From positions 1 through 64,000 of the forward strand of contig NZ_BATI01000020.1 of NCBI RefSeq assembly GCF_000467105.1: 64,000 bases of DNA, written 5' to 3'. The translations under genes were made by a program, and so were the position numbers. This document shows, one piece after another, positions 27,101-36,309 of this stretch. How positions within the stretch are numbered: position 1 is the stretch's first letter; the number at the start of each line of letters is the position of its first letter. The DNA is from Aquipseudomonas alcaligenes NBRC 14159 (GTDB lineage: Bacteria > Pseudomonadota > Gammaproteobacteria > Pseudomonadales > Pseudomonadaceae). The notes under the pieces are model-generated. The model had not been told where the DNA came from. It did not search any database and was given only the letters and a program-made list of their open reading frames with translations.

Positions 27101-28690
27101 AAGCGGATCGACGCCCTGGCCGTTGGCCTGCGCGTCGTCGGCGAAGGCTGGCAGCGCCTGCATGTGCAGAACATGGCGCTCAACCCGGGCAGCAACCCGC
27201 TGAACCTGCCGGCGGACGCCGGCAATATCCGCCTGCGCCTCGGTGACAGCACTCAGGCACTGTTCCGCTCGGCCCTCGACGACCTGCTGGAATATCCCTA
27301 CGGCTGCGTCGAGCAGACCTCCAGCCGCCTGCTGCCGCTGAGCCTGGCCTACCCGACGCTGGCCCAGGGCGAGGCGCGCATCGGCGAACGCCTGCGCCTG
27401 ATCATGCAGAACAGCCGCCTGCGCCTGGTGCAGATGGCCGGCCCGGAAGCGACCTTCACCTGGTGGGGCGAGGGCGAGAACGCCGATGCCTTCCTCACCG
27501 CCTATGCCTACTACGCCGACTGGCACGCCAGCCGTGCCCTGGCCGTGCAGCTGCCGCCGGAACACTGGCAGCGCGTGCTGGATATCTACGCCGCGCAGGC
27601 GCCGAGTGTGCCGCTGCTGCAACGTGCGCTGATCCTCGGCTTCGCCCGCGAGATGCAGTTGCCCACCGAGACCCTGCTCAAGGGCCTGCTGGAAGACCTG
27701 GCCAACGCAGACGAAGGTCAGGAGGTGGCGCTGGACGACAGTGGCGAGACCAGTTTGGTGATGGCCTACCCGGACTCGCGCCAGGGCCTGGACCTGGCTC
27801 GCGTGCTCGCCGCCGATATGGCCGGCAGCAAGATCGGCCTGCCGCCACGCTTCGCCGTCGGCCTGGCTGCTGCCCGTGAGCGTGTGGCGGCCAGCACCCA
27901 GCCGTTCGCCGAGGCGGTGCGCCTGTCCCGCGGTCCGGTCGATCCGCTGCAGATCAACGCGCTGTTGCAGCGCCTGACCCCGGCCCAGGCCACTCTGGAG
28001 CGCGCCCTGGCGCTGACCTGGCTGCAGCGCCGCCTGGGTGACGCCCCGGCGGTTGCCGTACCGCAACCCGGTGCCGGTTGGCAGGCTCGCGAGGGCGTCA
28101 GCGGCGAAACCCTGTGGCAATGGTCGGGCAGCCAGCCGCCGAGCACTCTGGAACTGCCGGCCGAGCTGGGTAGCCCGCTGGTCGCCGCACTCAGCTACGA
28201 CAGCGCCGCTACCCCACCGAGCGGCCCGCTGGAGGTGAAGGTCAGCCGTCGCCTGCTGCGTCTGGTGCCGGGCGAGGCGGCATTCAGCTTCAGTGCCGAG
28301 GAAGTGGGCGACGGTCCGATCTCCGGCGATCAGCTGTATCTCGACGAGATCACCCTGGAGAGCGAGGCGGAGACGCCGCGCCGCTACGGTCTGCTGGAAG
28401 TGCCGCTGCCGCCGGGGGCGGACGTCGAGCGCACCACCTGGGGCCTGCAGGTCAGTGGCCTGGATTCCGAAGAGGCGGCGCCGCTGGAGAAGGCCCGTCA
28501 CGAGCCGGGCCAACTGCTCTACGCGGTACCGGTGGACAGCCTGCAGGGCAAGCTGGTGCTGCGCCACCTGGTGCGCTTCTCGCAGAAGGGCGAGTTCCAC
28601 CTGCCGCCGGCGCGCTACTCGCGCATGTATGACCCGCAGGCCCAGGCCTTCGAGCAGAAGCCGGCACTGGCCGAGCTGAAGGTCGAGTAA
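24134..28690 (+). CDS. magD: MagD, secreted bacterial alpha-2-macroglobulin
   Basis: Protease-trapping protein of 1518 aa and the central member of the mag operon. The signal peptide ([22 protein letters not shown]) is followed by MG-type beta-sandwich domains, including the MG2-like [20 protein letters not shown] near residue 337. The thioester motif is GCVEQ with Cys1058 and Gln1061, in a helical toroid typical of the TED domain. The start at 24134 overlaps the magC stop (ATGA); in-frame ATGs at 24140 and 24146 are possible and the frame is open back to 24056. In P. aeruginosa MagD is a periplasmic macroglobulin that binds proteases and partners such as PBP1b. It is the E. coli YfaS counterpart. 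Confidence 0.94.
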   Translation: MSMPMNLLRLAATALLATLLPLAAQAEDSVEPSGYSPVAGQSFFLLADSSFASDEVAKVRLEAPGRDYRRYMMEPYGGVDVRVYRIEQPLEFLKRQKNLHRVVAEGQYKGEGLSNTLAYLWDNWYRKSRRVMQRAFSYESRVQVTEEAPELKMGDAIKAPTPFEAQPQYAPMKGVPLVTQFRYPLWDAKAIQPPKGVELAGSSSQFVTVNPGNVYIPLGKLKPGLYLVEALVGKFRATTVLFVSNTVAVSKIAGKELLVWTAHKHEGNAVAGAKVLWTDGLGVMRSGSTDTQGLLRLEHASPERSYLLGEDAEGGVFVSENFYYDSEIYDTKLYAFTDRPLYRPGDWVEVKIVGREFTSARDSKAAEAAPLKLAVLDANGTTLQTLDLNLDAKAGTQGRFQLPDNAVAGGYELRFLYRDQLYSSAFRVADYIKPHFEVALDLAKPDFRTGDKVTGNLVLLYPDGKPVKNARLQLSLRAQQLSMIDNELQYLGQFPVELSSSELATDDKGRAAFELPAADKPSRYLLTLFASDGAAYRVKTSKEILIERGAARYRLEAPQRFSAAGEAVQFSYRSEQPTELKPASYEWVRLEDQSKHSASLGEDEQGFSLSFEHPGTYNITLKDEHGLILGATGHSVSGSGLKAVAGTVEVVFDREQYQPGDEALALITFPEPVADALLSLERDKVEATALLSSGGDWLKLEKLNDTQYRARIPVDDHFAPNLTFSVLYTKGGDYSFQNAGIKVAKAQIEIAVSTDKELYAPGETVTVDLSTQFKGQPAASRLTVSVVDEMIYALQPEIAPGIDQFFYHPRRNNVRTSASLSFISYDVALPGDATAPGRANRSERGVKVLERPRREEVDTAAWQPDLVTDADGKARFSFRMPDSLTRWRITVRAVNDSGEVGQKKQFIRSEKPLYLKWSGPTLFRDGDKPQLGLFAFNQGEEETEAELVTRFAGQEQRQKVELARGANYLALPPTALAADELTAELVRDGKRIDALAVGLRVVGEGWQRLHVQNMALNPGSNPLNLPADAGNIRLRLGDSTQALFRSALDDLLEYPYGCVEQTSSRLLPLSLAYPTLAQGEARIGERLRLIMQNSRLRLVQMAGPEATFTWWGEGENADAFLTAYAYYADWHASRALAVQLPPEHWQRVLDIYAAQAPSVPLLQRALILGFAREMQLPTETLLKGLLEDLANADEGQEVALDDSGETSLVMAYPDSRQGLDLARVLAADMAGSKIGLPPRFAVGLAAARERVAASTQPFAEAVRLSRGPVDPLQINALLQRLTPAQATLERALALTWLQRRLGDAPAVAVPQPGAGWQAREGVSGETLWQWSGSQPPSTLELPAELGSPLVAALSYDSAATPPSGPLEVKVSRRLLRLVPGEAAFSFSAEEVGDGPISGDQLYLDEITLESEAETPRRYGLLEVPLPPGADVERTTWGLQVSGLDSEEAAPLEKARHEPGQLLYAVPVDSLQGKLVLRHLVRFSQKGEFHLPPARYSRMYDPQAQAFEQKPALAELKVE

Positions 28691-28692
28691 GG

Positions 28693-30342
28693 ATGCGCGC
28701 GCTCGCCTGGCTGGCGCTGTTGCCGCCGCTGCTGGCGTCGGCCGGGCCGGCGCCGTTGCAGCTGGCCTGGCACACGCCGCAGGGCGCCGAGCTGCTGCGT
28801 CTGGACGGGCAGCAGCTACTCTCCCGCGAGCCGTTGCCGGCCGGTCTGGAAGCGCCGCTGGGCAGCCTGTGGAAGCTGTTCGTCTACGCCTACCAGATCG
28901 ATCGCGGCCTGCCCGACCCGGGCTACGCCTGCGCCGGCCAGGATCGCGAGGAGGTGTACTGCTGCAAGGCCGGCGAGCGCATCGATCGCGACCAGGCGCT
29001 GGTGCGTTCCTGCGGCCTGTACTTCGCGCCGCAGCGCCTCGGCCTGCAGGCCGGCGAGTGGCGCGACTACTGGCAGGCGCGCCGCGCGCCGGACTGGCTG
29101 CTCGATCTCGACGGCCTGCAGCCACAGCGGCGGTTGGCGGTGAGCGAACTGCTCGACAGCCTGGCCACGCTGCCGGCCCAGGCCGAGGCGCGCCGCGTGC
29201 TGCTCGATGTTCCGGTGAGCGCCGCCGACGGCGCGCTGCTCGGCCCGCTCGGCGGGCGCCTGCGGGTGAAGACCTGGAGCTGGCTGGCCGATGGCGACGC
29301 CCAGGCGCGCCAGGGTGGCTTCGCCGGCTGGCTGGCCGATGGCACGCCCCTCTGGGCCGGCGGCTCCGGTACCAGTCAGGGCGTGCTCAAGCGTCATGCC
29401 GAGGCCCTCGGCAAGGTGCTGCCGGCACCCTGGCCGGTGGAGCCGGGCGGCTGCGTCGAGGTGGCGCTGTTCGACCGTTATCCGCTGCGCGGCCTCAGTC
29501 GCGCGAATGGCGACATGGTGAGCCAGTCCGGCGCGTTGCGCGGGCACTATCGGGTGGCGTTCGCCAACGGCAATGAACTGGAGATCGAGAGCCTTGGTGA
29601 GCTGTTCCTGCTCGCTGGCGAGCAGCCGCGCCTGGTGGCGCGCCTGAGCCGCGAGGAATACGTGGCGCGGGTGCTGGACCGCGAGGCGACGGCGCAGCCG
29701 GCCGAGGCGGCCAAGGCCCTGGCGGTGAGCATCCGCAGTTACCTGCTGCAGAACGGCGAGCGCCGTGGCGAATGCCTGGCGATCCGCGACAGCAGCGCCC
29801 AGCAGCGGATGGCGCCGCGTCCGGCGAGCGCCGCCGCGCTCGCGATCGCCGCCTGGACCGCCGATCTGGTACTGGCCGGCAGCCCCGTCACCTATCACGC
29901 CGACCAGCCTGGCGCGGATCGCCTGGCCTGGAGTCAGGCCGTCGAGCAGGCCCAGGCCGGTCTGCGCTACGACGCCATCCTCGCCCGCGCCTTTCCGCGT
30001 GCCAGCCTGAGCCGTTGGGATCGGCCGGTGGCCGCCTGCCAGCCGCTGCCCGCCGCCGAGGACTGGCTGCACAAGCAGCGCCGCAGCTGGCGCGAGCTGC
30101 TGGACCGCGAACCGGGCTATGCCGAGACTGCCGAGTTCGCCGTGTGCCGCCTGTACAGCGGCAACCCGCACGTCGATCGTGAGCGCCGGCGCATCTACGT
30201 GCGCGGCCTGCTGTCGCTGCAGGATCGCCTCGACCTGGCTCACGAATACCTGCACCTGGCCTTCGACGCTCATCCGAACGGCCAGGATGAAACCTATATC
30301 GAGGGCCTCGCCCGCCATCTGCTGCTGGAAGCTCAGCCATGA
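28693..30342 (+). CDS. magE: MagE, YfaQ-like DUF2300 protein with three enzyme-like regions
   Basis: A 549-aa secreted protein, 2 bp after magD. After a short signal peptide it shows three signatures. (1) Penicillin-binding-like: GSLWK with Ser58-Lys61 (SxxK) and VKTW at Lys193, followed by GGFAGWLADG, the usual sequence after a KTG box. (2) SpoIID-like: EEYVARVLDREA...AAKALAVSIRSYLL at about 321-352, as in SpoIID/LytB transglycosylases. (3) Zincin-like: HEYLH at 517-521 with a possible third ligand at Glu537 in YIEGLA. Six or more cysteines in the first half suggest disulfides. The family is formally uncharacterised (DUF2300). The combination points to peptidoglycan recognition or cleavage, but no activity is proven. 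It overlaps magF by 4 bp. Confidence 0.83.
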   Translation: MRALAWLALLPPLLASAGPAPLQLAWHTPQGAELLRLDGQQLLSREPLPAGLEAPLGSLWKLFVYAYQIDRGLPDPGYACAGQDREEVYCCKAGERIDRDQALVRSCGLYFAPQRLGLQAGEWRDYWQARRAPDWLLDLDGLQPQRRLAVSELLDSLATLPAQAEARRVLLDVPVSAADGALLGPLGGRLRVKTWSWLADGDAQARQGGFAGWLADGTPLWAGGSGTSQGVLKRHAEALGKVLPAPWPVEPGGCVEVALFDRYPLRGLSRANGDMVSQSGALRGHYRVAFANGNELEIESLGELFLLAGEQPRLVARLSREEYVARVLDREATAQPAEAAKALAVSIRSYLLQNGERRGECLAIRDSSAQQRMAPRPASAAALAIAAWTADLVLAGSPVTYHADQPGADRLAWSQAVEQAQAGLRYDAILARAFPRASLSRWDRPVAACQPLPAAEDWLHKQRRSWRELLDREPGYAETAEFAVCRLYSGNPHVDRERRRIYVRGLLSLQDRLDLAHEYLHLAFDAHPNGQDETYIEGLARHLLLEAQP

Positions 30343-31127
30343 CTCATCGTTTCTACTCGGTCGCCTTCCTGGCCTGCGCCATGCCGCTCGGCGCGTTCGC
30401 CGGCATCACCCTGGACACCCCGCGCGCCGGCTGGCGCACCGGCTCGGACGAGGGCGCGCACTTCATGCAGGAGGTCAACTACCCGGCCTCGGCGGTCAAC
30501 AGCGCGCCCGACCAGGGCGACAGCGCACGCATCCGCGGGCAGATCAGCGCCACCGACAAGGCGCCCAGCGGCGCGCCGGCGCGCCTGGTGGTCAACGGCC
30601 TGAGCATGCCGCTCAAGGTGCAGGAGGGCGGTGGTTTCGACCGGCCCTTCGTGTTCCCGGCCGGCAGCAATAACGTCGAGGTGCGCAGCCCGGATGGCCA
30701 GCAGGTACGCCGCGTGCAGTTCTACAACAACGGCAGCGGCGAGACGCCGGCCAAGCTGCGCGTGGTGCTGTCCTGGGACAGCGACAACACCGACCTCGAC
30801 CTGCACCTGGTGACGCCCGATGGCGGCCATGTCTGGTATGGCGAGCGCGCCCTGGCCAACGGCGCGGCGCTGGACGTGGACGTGACCGGCGGCTTCGGCC
30901 CGGAGATGATCGCTTCGCCGACCCCGCTCAAGGGCGAGTACCTGGTTTACGTCAATTACTACGGTGGCGGGCAGGGTTCCGAGGGCAACATGGCGCAGGA
31001 CCTGACCACGGCCCAGGTGACGCTGATCAGCGGCGAGGGCAGCTCCAACGAGAAGCAGGAGTCCTTCCTCATCCCCATGCGCGCGCCGGGCGAGCTGACC
31101 CTGGTAAAGCGTTTCAGCTATCCCTGA
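30339..31127 (+). CDS. magF: MagF, YfaP-like DUF2135 secreted protein
   Basis: Last gene of the mag operon, 262 aa, starting inside the magE stop (ATGA). A signal peptide of about 21 residues (ending in AFA) precedes GITLDTPRAGWRTGSDEG. The DUF2135 core has TDLDLHLVTPDGGHVWYGERAL and GEYLVYVNYYGGGQGSEGN. It is a paralogue of MagA at the other end of the operon: same length, same domain order, with roughly a third to a half of positions shared in the core by eye. The E. coli yfa cluster has one YfaP, so this looks like duplication and divergence. Function is unknown. The transcript probably ends in the REP pair just downstream. Confidence 0.84.
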   Translation: MTHRFYSVAFLACAMPLGAFAGITLDTPRAGWRTGSDEGAHFMQEVNYPASAVNSAPDQGDSARIRGQISATDKAPSGAPARLVVNGLSMPLKVQEGGGFDRPFVFPAGSNNVEVRSPDGQQVRRVQFYNNGSGETPAKLRVVLSWDSDNTDLDLHLVTPDGGHVWYGERALANGAALDVDVTGGFGPEMIASPTPLKGEYLVYVNYYGGGQGSEGNMAQDLTTAQVTLISGEGSSNEKQESFLIPMRAPGELTLVKRFSYP

Positions 31128-31132
31128 ACGAT

Positions 31133-31193
31133 GTAGGGCGGGTGCAACCCGCGTTACCCAGGGTGCATTGCACGCGGGTTGCACCCCTCCTAC
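31133..31193. repeat. REP-like inverted pair (GTAGGGCGGGTGCAAC family)
   Basis: GTAGGGCGGGTGCAACCCGCG and the inverted GCGGGTTGCACCCCTCCTAC fill the gap between magF (plus) and the PcaC-like gene (minus). Likely a bidirectional transcript end. Related to 10970-11012. Confidence 0.85.
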
Positions 31194-31196
31194 GGC

Positions 31197-31580
31197 TCAG
31201 GCCTCAGGCGCCTGCCAGGCATCGATCACTTCCTGCGCCGCGCGGAAGGCGTCGATAGCTGCCGGCACACCGGCATAGACCGCGCAGTGCAGCAGCGCCT
31301 CGCGGATTTCCGCCACCGTGCAGCCATTGTTCAGCGCGCCGCGTACGTGGCCTTTGAGTTCCTGCGGGCACTTCAGCGCGGTGAGGGCGGCCAGGGTGAT
31401 CAGGCTGCGGGTCTTGCGCTCCAGCACGCCGCGGGTCCAGACCCCGCCCCAGGCGTGTTCGTTGACGAACTCCTGCAGCGGCTGGGTGAAGTCGGTGGCA
31501 TTGTTCAGCGCGCGGTCGACGAAGGCGTCGCCCATCACTTCGCGGCGCACCTGTTCGCCCTGTTGGCGGTTGTCACTCAT
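31197..31580 (-). CDS. Carboxymuconolactone decarboxylase (PcaC-like) family protein
   Basis: A 127-aa cytoplasmic protein. The core is very like PcaC of the beta-ketoadipate pathway: AWGGVWTRGVLERKTRSLITLAALTAL, then GHVRGALNNGCTVAEIREALLHCAVYAGVPAAIDAFRAAQEVI. It is the single-domain type and would form trimers or hexamers. It could decarboxylate gamma-carboxymuconolactone, but no other pca gene is nearby. Many relatives are peroxidase-like (AhpD-type) proteins; this one lacks the CxxC of AhpD, having isolated cysteines at ALKC, NNGC and LLHC. The gene is 16 bp downstream of the antiporter gene, so the two may be co-transcribed. Confidence 0.82.
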   Translation of the reverse strand: MSDNRQQGEQVRREVMGDAFVDRALNNATDFTQPLQEFVNEHAWGGVWTRGVLERKTRSLITLAALTALKCPQELKGHVRGALNNGCTVAEIREALLHCAVYAGVPAAIDAFRAAQEVIDAWQAPEA

Positions 31581-31596
31581 CGCGGTACTCCGGAGA

Positions 31597-32682
31597 TCAG
31601 CGCTGGCGGTGCCAGGCGCGGGCGCCGATCACCGCCAGGGTCACGGCGGTCAGCGGCAGGACGAAGGTCAGCATGGCGTGCTGGAAGGCGCCGAGCCAGG
31701 GCGCGCCGCTGCTGTTGAAGATCAGGTAGGTGGTGTAGAGCGCGTAATAGGCGACGAACAGCGCGCCTTCCCAACGGTTGATCGAGTAACCGTTGAAGAA
31801 GATCGGCAGGCAGGCGATGGCCACGGCAATCATCACCGGGAAGTCGAAGGCCAGGGCATTGGCTGCTACCGGGATGGCATTGGGCGATACCAGCGAAGCC
31901 AGGCCCAGCACGCAGAGCAGGTTGAAGATGTTGCTGCCGACGATGTTGCCCACGGCGATATCGCGCTCGCCCTTGATGGCGGCCATCACCGAGGTGGCCA
32001 GCTCCGGCAGCGAGGTGCCCACCGCGACCACGGTCAGGCCGATCACCAGCTCCGACATGCCCAGGGCGCGGGCCAGTTGCACGGCGCCTTCGACCAGGAA
32101 GTTGGCGCCGCCGACCAGCAGAGCCAGGCCAACGATCACCAGTGCCGCGTTGATGGCCCAGGCGTAAGGCTTGGGCGCCTCGTGCAGACCGTACTCATCC
32201 TCGAACTCGTCACTCGCCTCGGCCTTCTTCTCGCGGCGGCTGCTGATGATCAGGAAGGCCGTGTAGGCCAGGATGCCGGCGAACAGCAGGGCGCCGTCGA
32301 GGCGGCTCAGGCTGCCGTCCCAGGCCAGGGCCCAGGTCACCAGGCTGGCGCCGATCATGATCGGCACGTCGAGGCGGATCAGCTGGCGCGACACCAGCAG
32401 CGGGGCGATCAGGGCGGTGACACCGAGGATCAGCAGGACGTTGGCGATATTGCTGCCGACCACATTGCCGATGGCCAGATCACCGCTGCCGTCGAGGGCG
32501 GCCTGCACGCTTACCGCGGTTTCTGGCGCGCTGGTGCCGAAGGCCACCACGGTAAGGCCGATGATCAGCGGCGGGATGCCGAACTGGGCGGCCAGCCGGG
32601 CGGCACCGCGTACCAGCACTTCGGCGCCGGCCACCAGCAGCACCAGGCCGGCGATCAGGTAGACGAACGTCATCAGGGTCAT
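31597..32682 (-). CDS. Calcium/sodium antiporter, CaCA family (YrbG-like)
   Basis: Inner-membrane cation exchanger of 361 aa, starting at the ATG at 32682 with AAGGAG 6 nt upstream; an upstream in-frame start at 32700 has none. Two inverted alpha-repeats are obvious: FGTSAPETAVSVQAAL...GNVVGSNIANVLLILG near residue 50 and VGTSLPELATSVMAAIKGE...GNIVGSNIFNLLCVLG near residue 230. The GTSxPE and GN-VGSN motifs bind Ca/Na in the family. About ten membrane segments surround a charged cytoplasmic loop (SSRREKKAEASDEFEDEYG). E. coli yrbG sits with kdsD and lpt genes; here the gene lies about 20 kb away from those. Confidence 0.9.
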   Translation of the reverse strand: MTLMTFVYLIAGLVLLVAGAEVLVRGAARLAAQFGIPPLIIGLTVVAFGTSAPETAVSVQAALDGSGDLAIGNVVGSNIANVLLILGVTALIAPLLVSRQLIRLDVPIMIGASLVTWALAWDGSLSRLDGALLFAGILAYTAFLIISSRREKKAEASDEFEDEYGLHEAPKPYAWAINAALVIVGLALLVGGANFLVEGAVQLARALGMSELVIGLTVVAVGTSLPELATSVMAAIKGERDIAVGNIVGSNIFNLLCVLGLASLVSPNAIPVAANALAFDFPVMIAVAIACLPIFFNGYSINRWEGALFVAYYALYTTYLIFNSSGAPWLGAFQHAMLTFVLPLTAVTLAVIGARAWHRQR

Positions 32683-32761
32683 GCTGAGCTCCTTGCGCAA
32701 AATCGCCAGAGCATAGCCAAGTGCGGGTATTGCGTGCAGTCCCTGAGTGTTGCGCCTTGCT

Positions 32762-33214
32762 TCAGTCGTCCAGGCTTTCCACGCGCACCTGCGCCACGCC
32801 GGCGCGCAGCATGTCCAGCTGGCGTGCGGCGGCCTGTGACAGGTCGATCAGGCGGCCTCGGCCATGCGGGCCGCGGTCGGTGATACGCACCACCACCGAG
32901 CGCTCGTTGCTCAGGTTGGTAACCTTCACCTGGGTGCCGAACGGCAGTTCGCGGTGCGCGGCGGTGAGCGCATTGTTGTTCAGCCGTTCGCCGCTGGCGG
33001 TACGCCGACCATGGTGGCGCGCGGCGTAGTAGGAGGCCTTGCCCTGGGCCTGGTAGCTGGGCTCGGCCTTGGGTTTGACGGCCGGCTGCGGCGCCTTGAC
33101 CACTGGAGCAGTCTTGGGGGGCGATACCGGTGGCGTGGGTCGCTGCGCCTCTGGCTGGCTGGCGCAACCGGCCAGCAGCGCCAGGGGCAGGATGAAAGTC
33201 GCGATCTTGTGCAT
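32762..33214 (-). CDS. Short RlpA-like lipoprotein (double-psi beta-barrel)
   Basis: A 150-aa protein with a lipoprotein signal ending LAGC (Cys16). A proline- and lysine-rich linker follows at about 20-55, then a double-psi beta-barrel domain: [63 protein letters not shown]. This is the RlpA domain, whose P. aeruginosa member is a lytic transglycosylase acting on stem-peptide-free glycan at the septum. The conserved catalytic-type residues (Asp in TDRGP and the Glu/His region) look present. It lacks the C-terminal SPOR domain of full RlpA, so septal targeting is not expected. It lies behind gatB, separated by a terminator. Confidence 0.86.
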   Translation of the reverse strand: MHKIATFILPLALLAGCASQPEAQRPTPPVSPPKTAPVVKAPQPAVKPKAEPSYQAQGKASYYAARHHGRRTASGERLNNNALTAAHRELPFGTQVKVTNLSNERSVVVRITDRGPHGRGRLIDLSQAAARQLDMLRAGVAQVRVESLDD

Positions 33215-33226
33215 GGCGGCTCCCGG

Positions 33227-33255
33227 AGAAAGGAACGCCGGGTTGCCCCGGCGTT
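33227..33255 (-). terminator. Terminator after gatB
   Basis: On the minus strand AACGCCGGG-GCAA-CCCGGCGTT forms a perfect 9-bp stem with a GCAA tetraloop, followed by CCTTTCT. It begins 7 bp after the gatB stop and abuts the ribosome-binding site of the RlpA-like gene. Confidence 0.65.
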
Positions 33256-33261
33256 GCGCTC

Positions 33262-34710
33262 TTAGTTTTCGAGCTTCTTCTTCAGCAGCTCGTTGACCTG
33301 GCCGGGGTTGGCCTTGCCCTTGGAGGCCTTCATCGCCTGGCCGACGAAGAAGCCGAACATCTTGCCGCGCTTGGCCTCGTCGGCGGCGCGGTACTGCTCG
33401 ACCTGCTCGGCGTTGGCGGCCAGCACTTCGTCCAGCATGGCCTCGATGGCGCCCGAGTCGGTGACCTGCTTGAGGCCTTTCTTCTCGATCACCTCGTCGG
33501 CGCTGGCGCCTTCGCCGGCGGCCAGGGCCTCGAACACCATCTTGGCGATCTTGCCGCTGATGGTGTTGTCCTTGATGCGCAGGATCATGCCGCCCAGCTG
33601 CTCGGCGGAGACCGGCGACTGGTCGATGTCCAGGTTGTCCTTGTTGAGCAGGCTGGACAGCTCGCCCATCACCCAGTTGGCGGCCAGCTTGGCGTCGCCG
33701 CAGACCTTGGCCACCTGCTCGAAGTACTCGGCCAGCTCGCGGCTGGCGGACAGCACGCTGGCGTCGTAGGCGGACAGGGCGTACTGGCTCTCGAAGCGCT
33801 CGCGCTTCTGCGTTGGCAGTTCGGGCAGCTGGCTGCGCACCTCGTCGAGGAAGCTCTGCTCGATCACCACCGGCAGCAGGTCGGGGCAGGGGAAGTAACG
33901 GTAGTCGTTAGCTTCTTCCTTGCCGCGCATGGAGCGGGTCTCGTCCTTGTTCGGGTCGTACAGGCGGGTTTCCTGGACCACCTTGCCGCCGTCCTCGATC
34001 AGCTCGATCTGGCGCTGGATCTCGTGGTTGATCGCCTTCTCGATGAAGCGGAAGGAGTTGACGTTCTTGATCTCGGCGCGGGTGCCGAAGGCTTCCTGGC
34101 CTTTCGGGCGCATGGAGACGTTGCAGTCGCAGCGCAGCGAGCCTTCGGCCATGTTGCCGTCGCAGATGCCCAGATAACGTACCAGGGCGTGGATGGCCTT
34201 CACGTAGGCCACCGCTTCCTTGGCCGAGCGGATATCCGGCTCGGAGACGATTTCCAGCAGCGGCGTGCCGGCGCGGTTGAGATCGATGCCGCTCATGCCG
34301 TGGAAGTCTTCGTGCAGGCTCTTGCCGGCGTCCTCTTCCAGGTGTGCGCGGGTGATGCCGATGCGCTTGACGGTGCCGTCTTCCAGGGTGATGTCCAGGT
34401 GCCCTTTACCGACGATGGGGTGGTCCATCTGGCTGGTCTGGTAGCCCTTGGGCAGGTCCGGGTAGAAGTAGTTCTTGCGCGCGAAGACGTTCTGCGGCGC
34501 GATGTGCGCGTCGATCGCCAGGCCGAACTTGCAGGCCATGCGCACCGCCTCGGCATTCAGCACCGGCAGGGTGCCGGGCATGCCCAGGTCAACCAGGCTG
34601 GCCTGGGTGTTGGGCTCGGCGCCGAAGGTGGTGGCGCTGCCGGAGAAGATCTTCGATTGGGTGCTGAGCTGGGCGTGGATTTCCAGCCCGATCACGGTTT
34701 CCCATTGCAT
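33262..34710 (-). CDS. gatB: Asp-tRNA(Asn)/Glu-tRNA(Gln) amidotransferase subunit B
   Basis: Kinase/tRNA-binding subunit of GatCAB, 482 aa, the usual length. The N-terminus has the hallmark [24 protein letters not shown], then [18 protein letters not shown] and [13 protein letters not shown], which belong to the cradle domain that phosphorylates the misacylated tRNA. The C-terminal helical and YqeY-like domains end in [18 protein letters not shown]. It works in the cytoplasm with GatA and GatC to amidate Asp-tRNA(Asn) and/or Glu-tRNA(Gln). Order gatC-gatA-gatB matches the conserved Pseudomonas operon. Confidence 0.97.
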   Translation of the reverse strand: MQWETVIGLEIHAQLSTQSKIFSGSATTFGAEPNTQASLVDLGMPGTLPVLNAEAVRMACKFGLAIDAHIAPQNVFARKNYFYPDLPKGYQTSQMDHPIVGKGHLDITLEDGTVKRIGITRAHLEEDAGKSLHEDFHGMSGIDLNRAGTPLLEIVSEPDIRSAKEAVAYVKAIHALVRYLGICDGNMAEGSLRCDCNVSMRPKGQEAFGTRAEIKNVNSFRFIEKAINHEIQRQIELIEDGGKVVQETRLYDPNKDETRSMRGKEEANDYRYFPCPDLLPVVIEQSFLDEVRSQLPELPTQKRERFESQYALSAYDASVLSASRELAEYFEQVAKVCGDAKLAANWVMGELSSLLNKDNLDIDQSPVSAEQLGGMILRIKDNTISGKIAKMVFEALAAGEGASADEVIEKKGLKQVTDSGAIEAMLDEVLAANAEQVEQYRAADEAKRGKMFGFFVGQAMKASKGKANPGQVNELLKKKLEN

Positions 34711-34743
34711 CTTGAATGTCCCTCAAATCTGTTGCGGGCTGCC

Positions 34744-34832
34744 CCCTGTCCCGCTGGCGGGAGAGGGTTGGGGAGAGTGCGCTGGGTGCTTAGCCTCTCC
34801 CCTGGCCCCTCTCTCATGAATGGGAGAGGGGA
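34744..34832. repeat. CTCTCCC/GAGAGGG palindromic repeat between gatA and gatB
   Basis: CCCCTGTCCCGCTGGCGGGAGAGGG and CCTCTCCCCTGGCCCCTCTC...GGGAGAGGGGAG form a mirrored pair. It belongs to the same dispersed family as 4663-4777 and would create a large hairpin in the gat mRNA. Confidence 0.8.
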
Positions 34833-34841
34833 GGGTATGTC

Positions 34842-36293
34842 TTAGAATCCGGCGGGTGCCTGTTTGTGCCAGTCAGTGACCTGCTGGTACTGATGGGCGA
34901 CGTTGAGCAGGCGACCTTCCTGGAAGTAGTTGCCGAGCAGCTGCACGCCGACCGGCAGGCCGTCGACGAAGCCCGCGGGCATGGACAGGCCCGGGATGCC
35001 GGCGAGGTTGGCGGTGATGGTGTAGATGTCTTCCAGGTAGGCCGAGACCGGGTCGGCGCTCTTCTCGCCGAGCTTCCAGGCCGGGTTCGGCGTGGTCGGG
35101 CCGAGGATCACGTCGACTTCCGCGAAGGCGCTGACGAAGTCGTTCTTGATCAGCCGGCGGATCTGCTGGGCCTTGATGTAGTAGGCGTCGTAGTAGCCGG
35201 CGGACAGGGCGTAGGTGCCGACCATGATGCGCCGCTTCACTTCCGCGCCGAAGCCTTCGCCGCGCGAGCGCTTGTACAGGTCTTCGAGGTTGACCGGGTT
35301 CTCGCAGCGGTAGCCGAAGCGCACGCCGTCGAAGCGCGACAGGTTGGAGCTGGCTTCCGCCGGGGCGATCACGTAGTAGGCGGGAATCGCATGCTGCATG
35401 TTCGGCAGCGAGATGTCCTTGACGGTGGCGCCGAGCTTCTTCAGCTCCTCGACCACGGCCATGACCTTCTCGCCGATGCGTGCATCGAGGCCGGCGCCGA
35501 AGTATTCGCGCGGCAGGCCGATGCGCAGGCCGGCCAACGGCTGGCTCAATGCGGCCAGGTAGTCATCGATCGGCTGGTCGACGCTGGTCGAGTCCTTCGG
35601 ATCGAAGCCGGCCATGGCGCCCAGCAGCAGGGCGCAGTCCTCGGCGGTGCGGGCCAGCGGGCCGCCCTGGTCGAGGCTGGAGGCGTAGGCGATCATGCCC
35701 CAGCGCGAGACCCGGCCGTAGGTGGGCTTGATGCCGGTGAGGTTGGTCAGCGCGGCTGGCTGGCGGATCGAGCCGCCGGTGTCGGTGCCGGTGGCAGCCG
35801 GCAGCAGGCGCGCGGCCACGGCGGCGGCCGAGCCGCCGGATGAGCCGCCCGGTACGCGGGTCAGGTCCCAGGGGTTCTTCACCGGGCCGTAGTGGCTGGA
35901 TTCGTTGGCCGAGCCCATGGCGAACTCGTCCATGTTCAGCTTGCCCAGGGTGACCGTGCCGGCGGCAGCCAGCTTCTCGACCACGGTGGCGTTGTAGGGC
36001 GCCTTGAAGCCGGTGAGGATCTTCGAGCCGCAGCTGGTCAGCACGTTCTGGGTGCAGAACAGGTCCTTGTGGGCGATCGGTGCGCCGAGCAGGGCGCCGT
36101 CTTCACCACCGGCACGGCGGGCGTCGGCGGCCTTGGCCTGGTCCCGCGCCAGATCGGCGGTCACGGTGATGAAGCTGTTCAGTTGCGGGTCGAGCTGGGC
36201 AATGCGCGCCAGCAGGGCGTCGGTCAGCTCGGCGGAGGAGAAGGTCTTGTCCTTCAGGCCGCGGGCGATCTCGGCCAGGGTCAGTTGATGCAT
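34842..36293 (-). CDS. gatA: Asp-tRNA(Asn)/Glu-tRNA(Gln) amidotransferase subunit A
   Basis: Glutaminase subunit of GatCAB, 483 aa, amidase-signature family. The Ser-cisSer-Lys triad is recognisable: Lys in [13 protein letters not shown] (about residue 75), and the serines in [32 protein letters not shown] (about 145-175). It releases ammonia from glutamine, which is channelled to GatB. Length and motifs are typical. It lies 16 bp behind gatC; a palindromic repeat separates it from gatB. Confidence 0.97.
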   Translation of the reverse strand: MHQLTLAEIARGLKDKTFSSAELTDALLARIAQLDPQLNSFITVTADLARDQAKAADARRAGGEDGALLGAPIAHKDLFCTQNVLTSCGSKILTGFKAPYNATVVEKLAAAGTVTLGKLNMDEFAMGSANESSHYGPVKNPWDLTRVPGGSSGGSAAAVAARLLPAATGTDTGGSIRQPAALTNLTGIKPTYGRVSRWGMIAYASSLDQGGPLARTAEDCALLLGAMAGFDPKDSTSVDQPIDDYLAALSQPLAGLRIGLPREYFGAGLDARIGEKVMAVVEELKKLGATVKDISLPNMQHAIPAYYVIAPAEASSNLSRFDGVRFGYRCENPVNLEDLYKRSRGEGFGAEVKRRIMVGTYALSAGYYDAYYIKAQQIRRLIKNDFVSAFAEVDVILGPTTPNPAWKLGEKSADPVSAYLEDIYTITANLAGIPGLSMPAGFVDGLPVGVQLLGNYFQEGRLLNVAHQYQQVTDWHKQAPAGF

Positions 36294-36309
36294 GGGGAAC
36301 CCTTTCCTT

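Noticed and set aside
26054..29125. 1023-codon open frame on the minus strand
   Set aside because: Antisense shadow of magD and magE; arginine- and glutamine-rich sequence without recognisable motifs.
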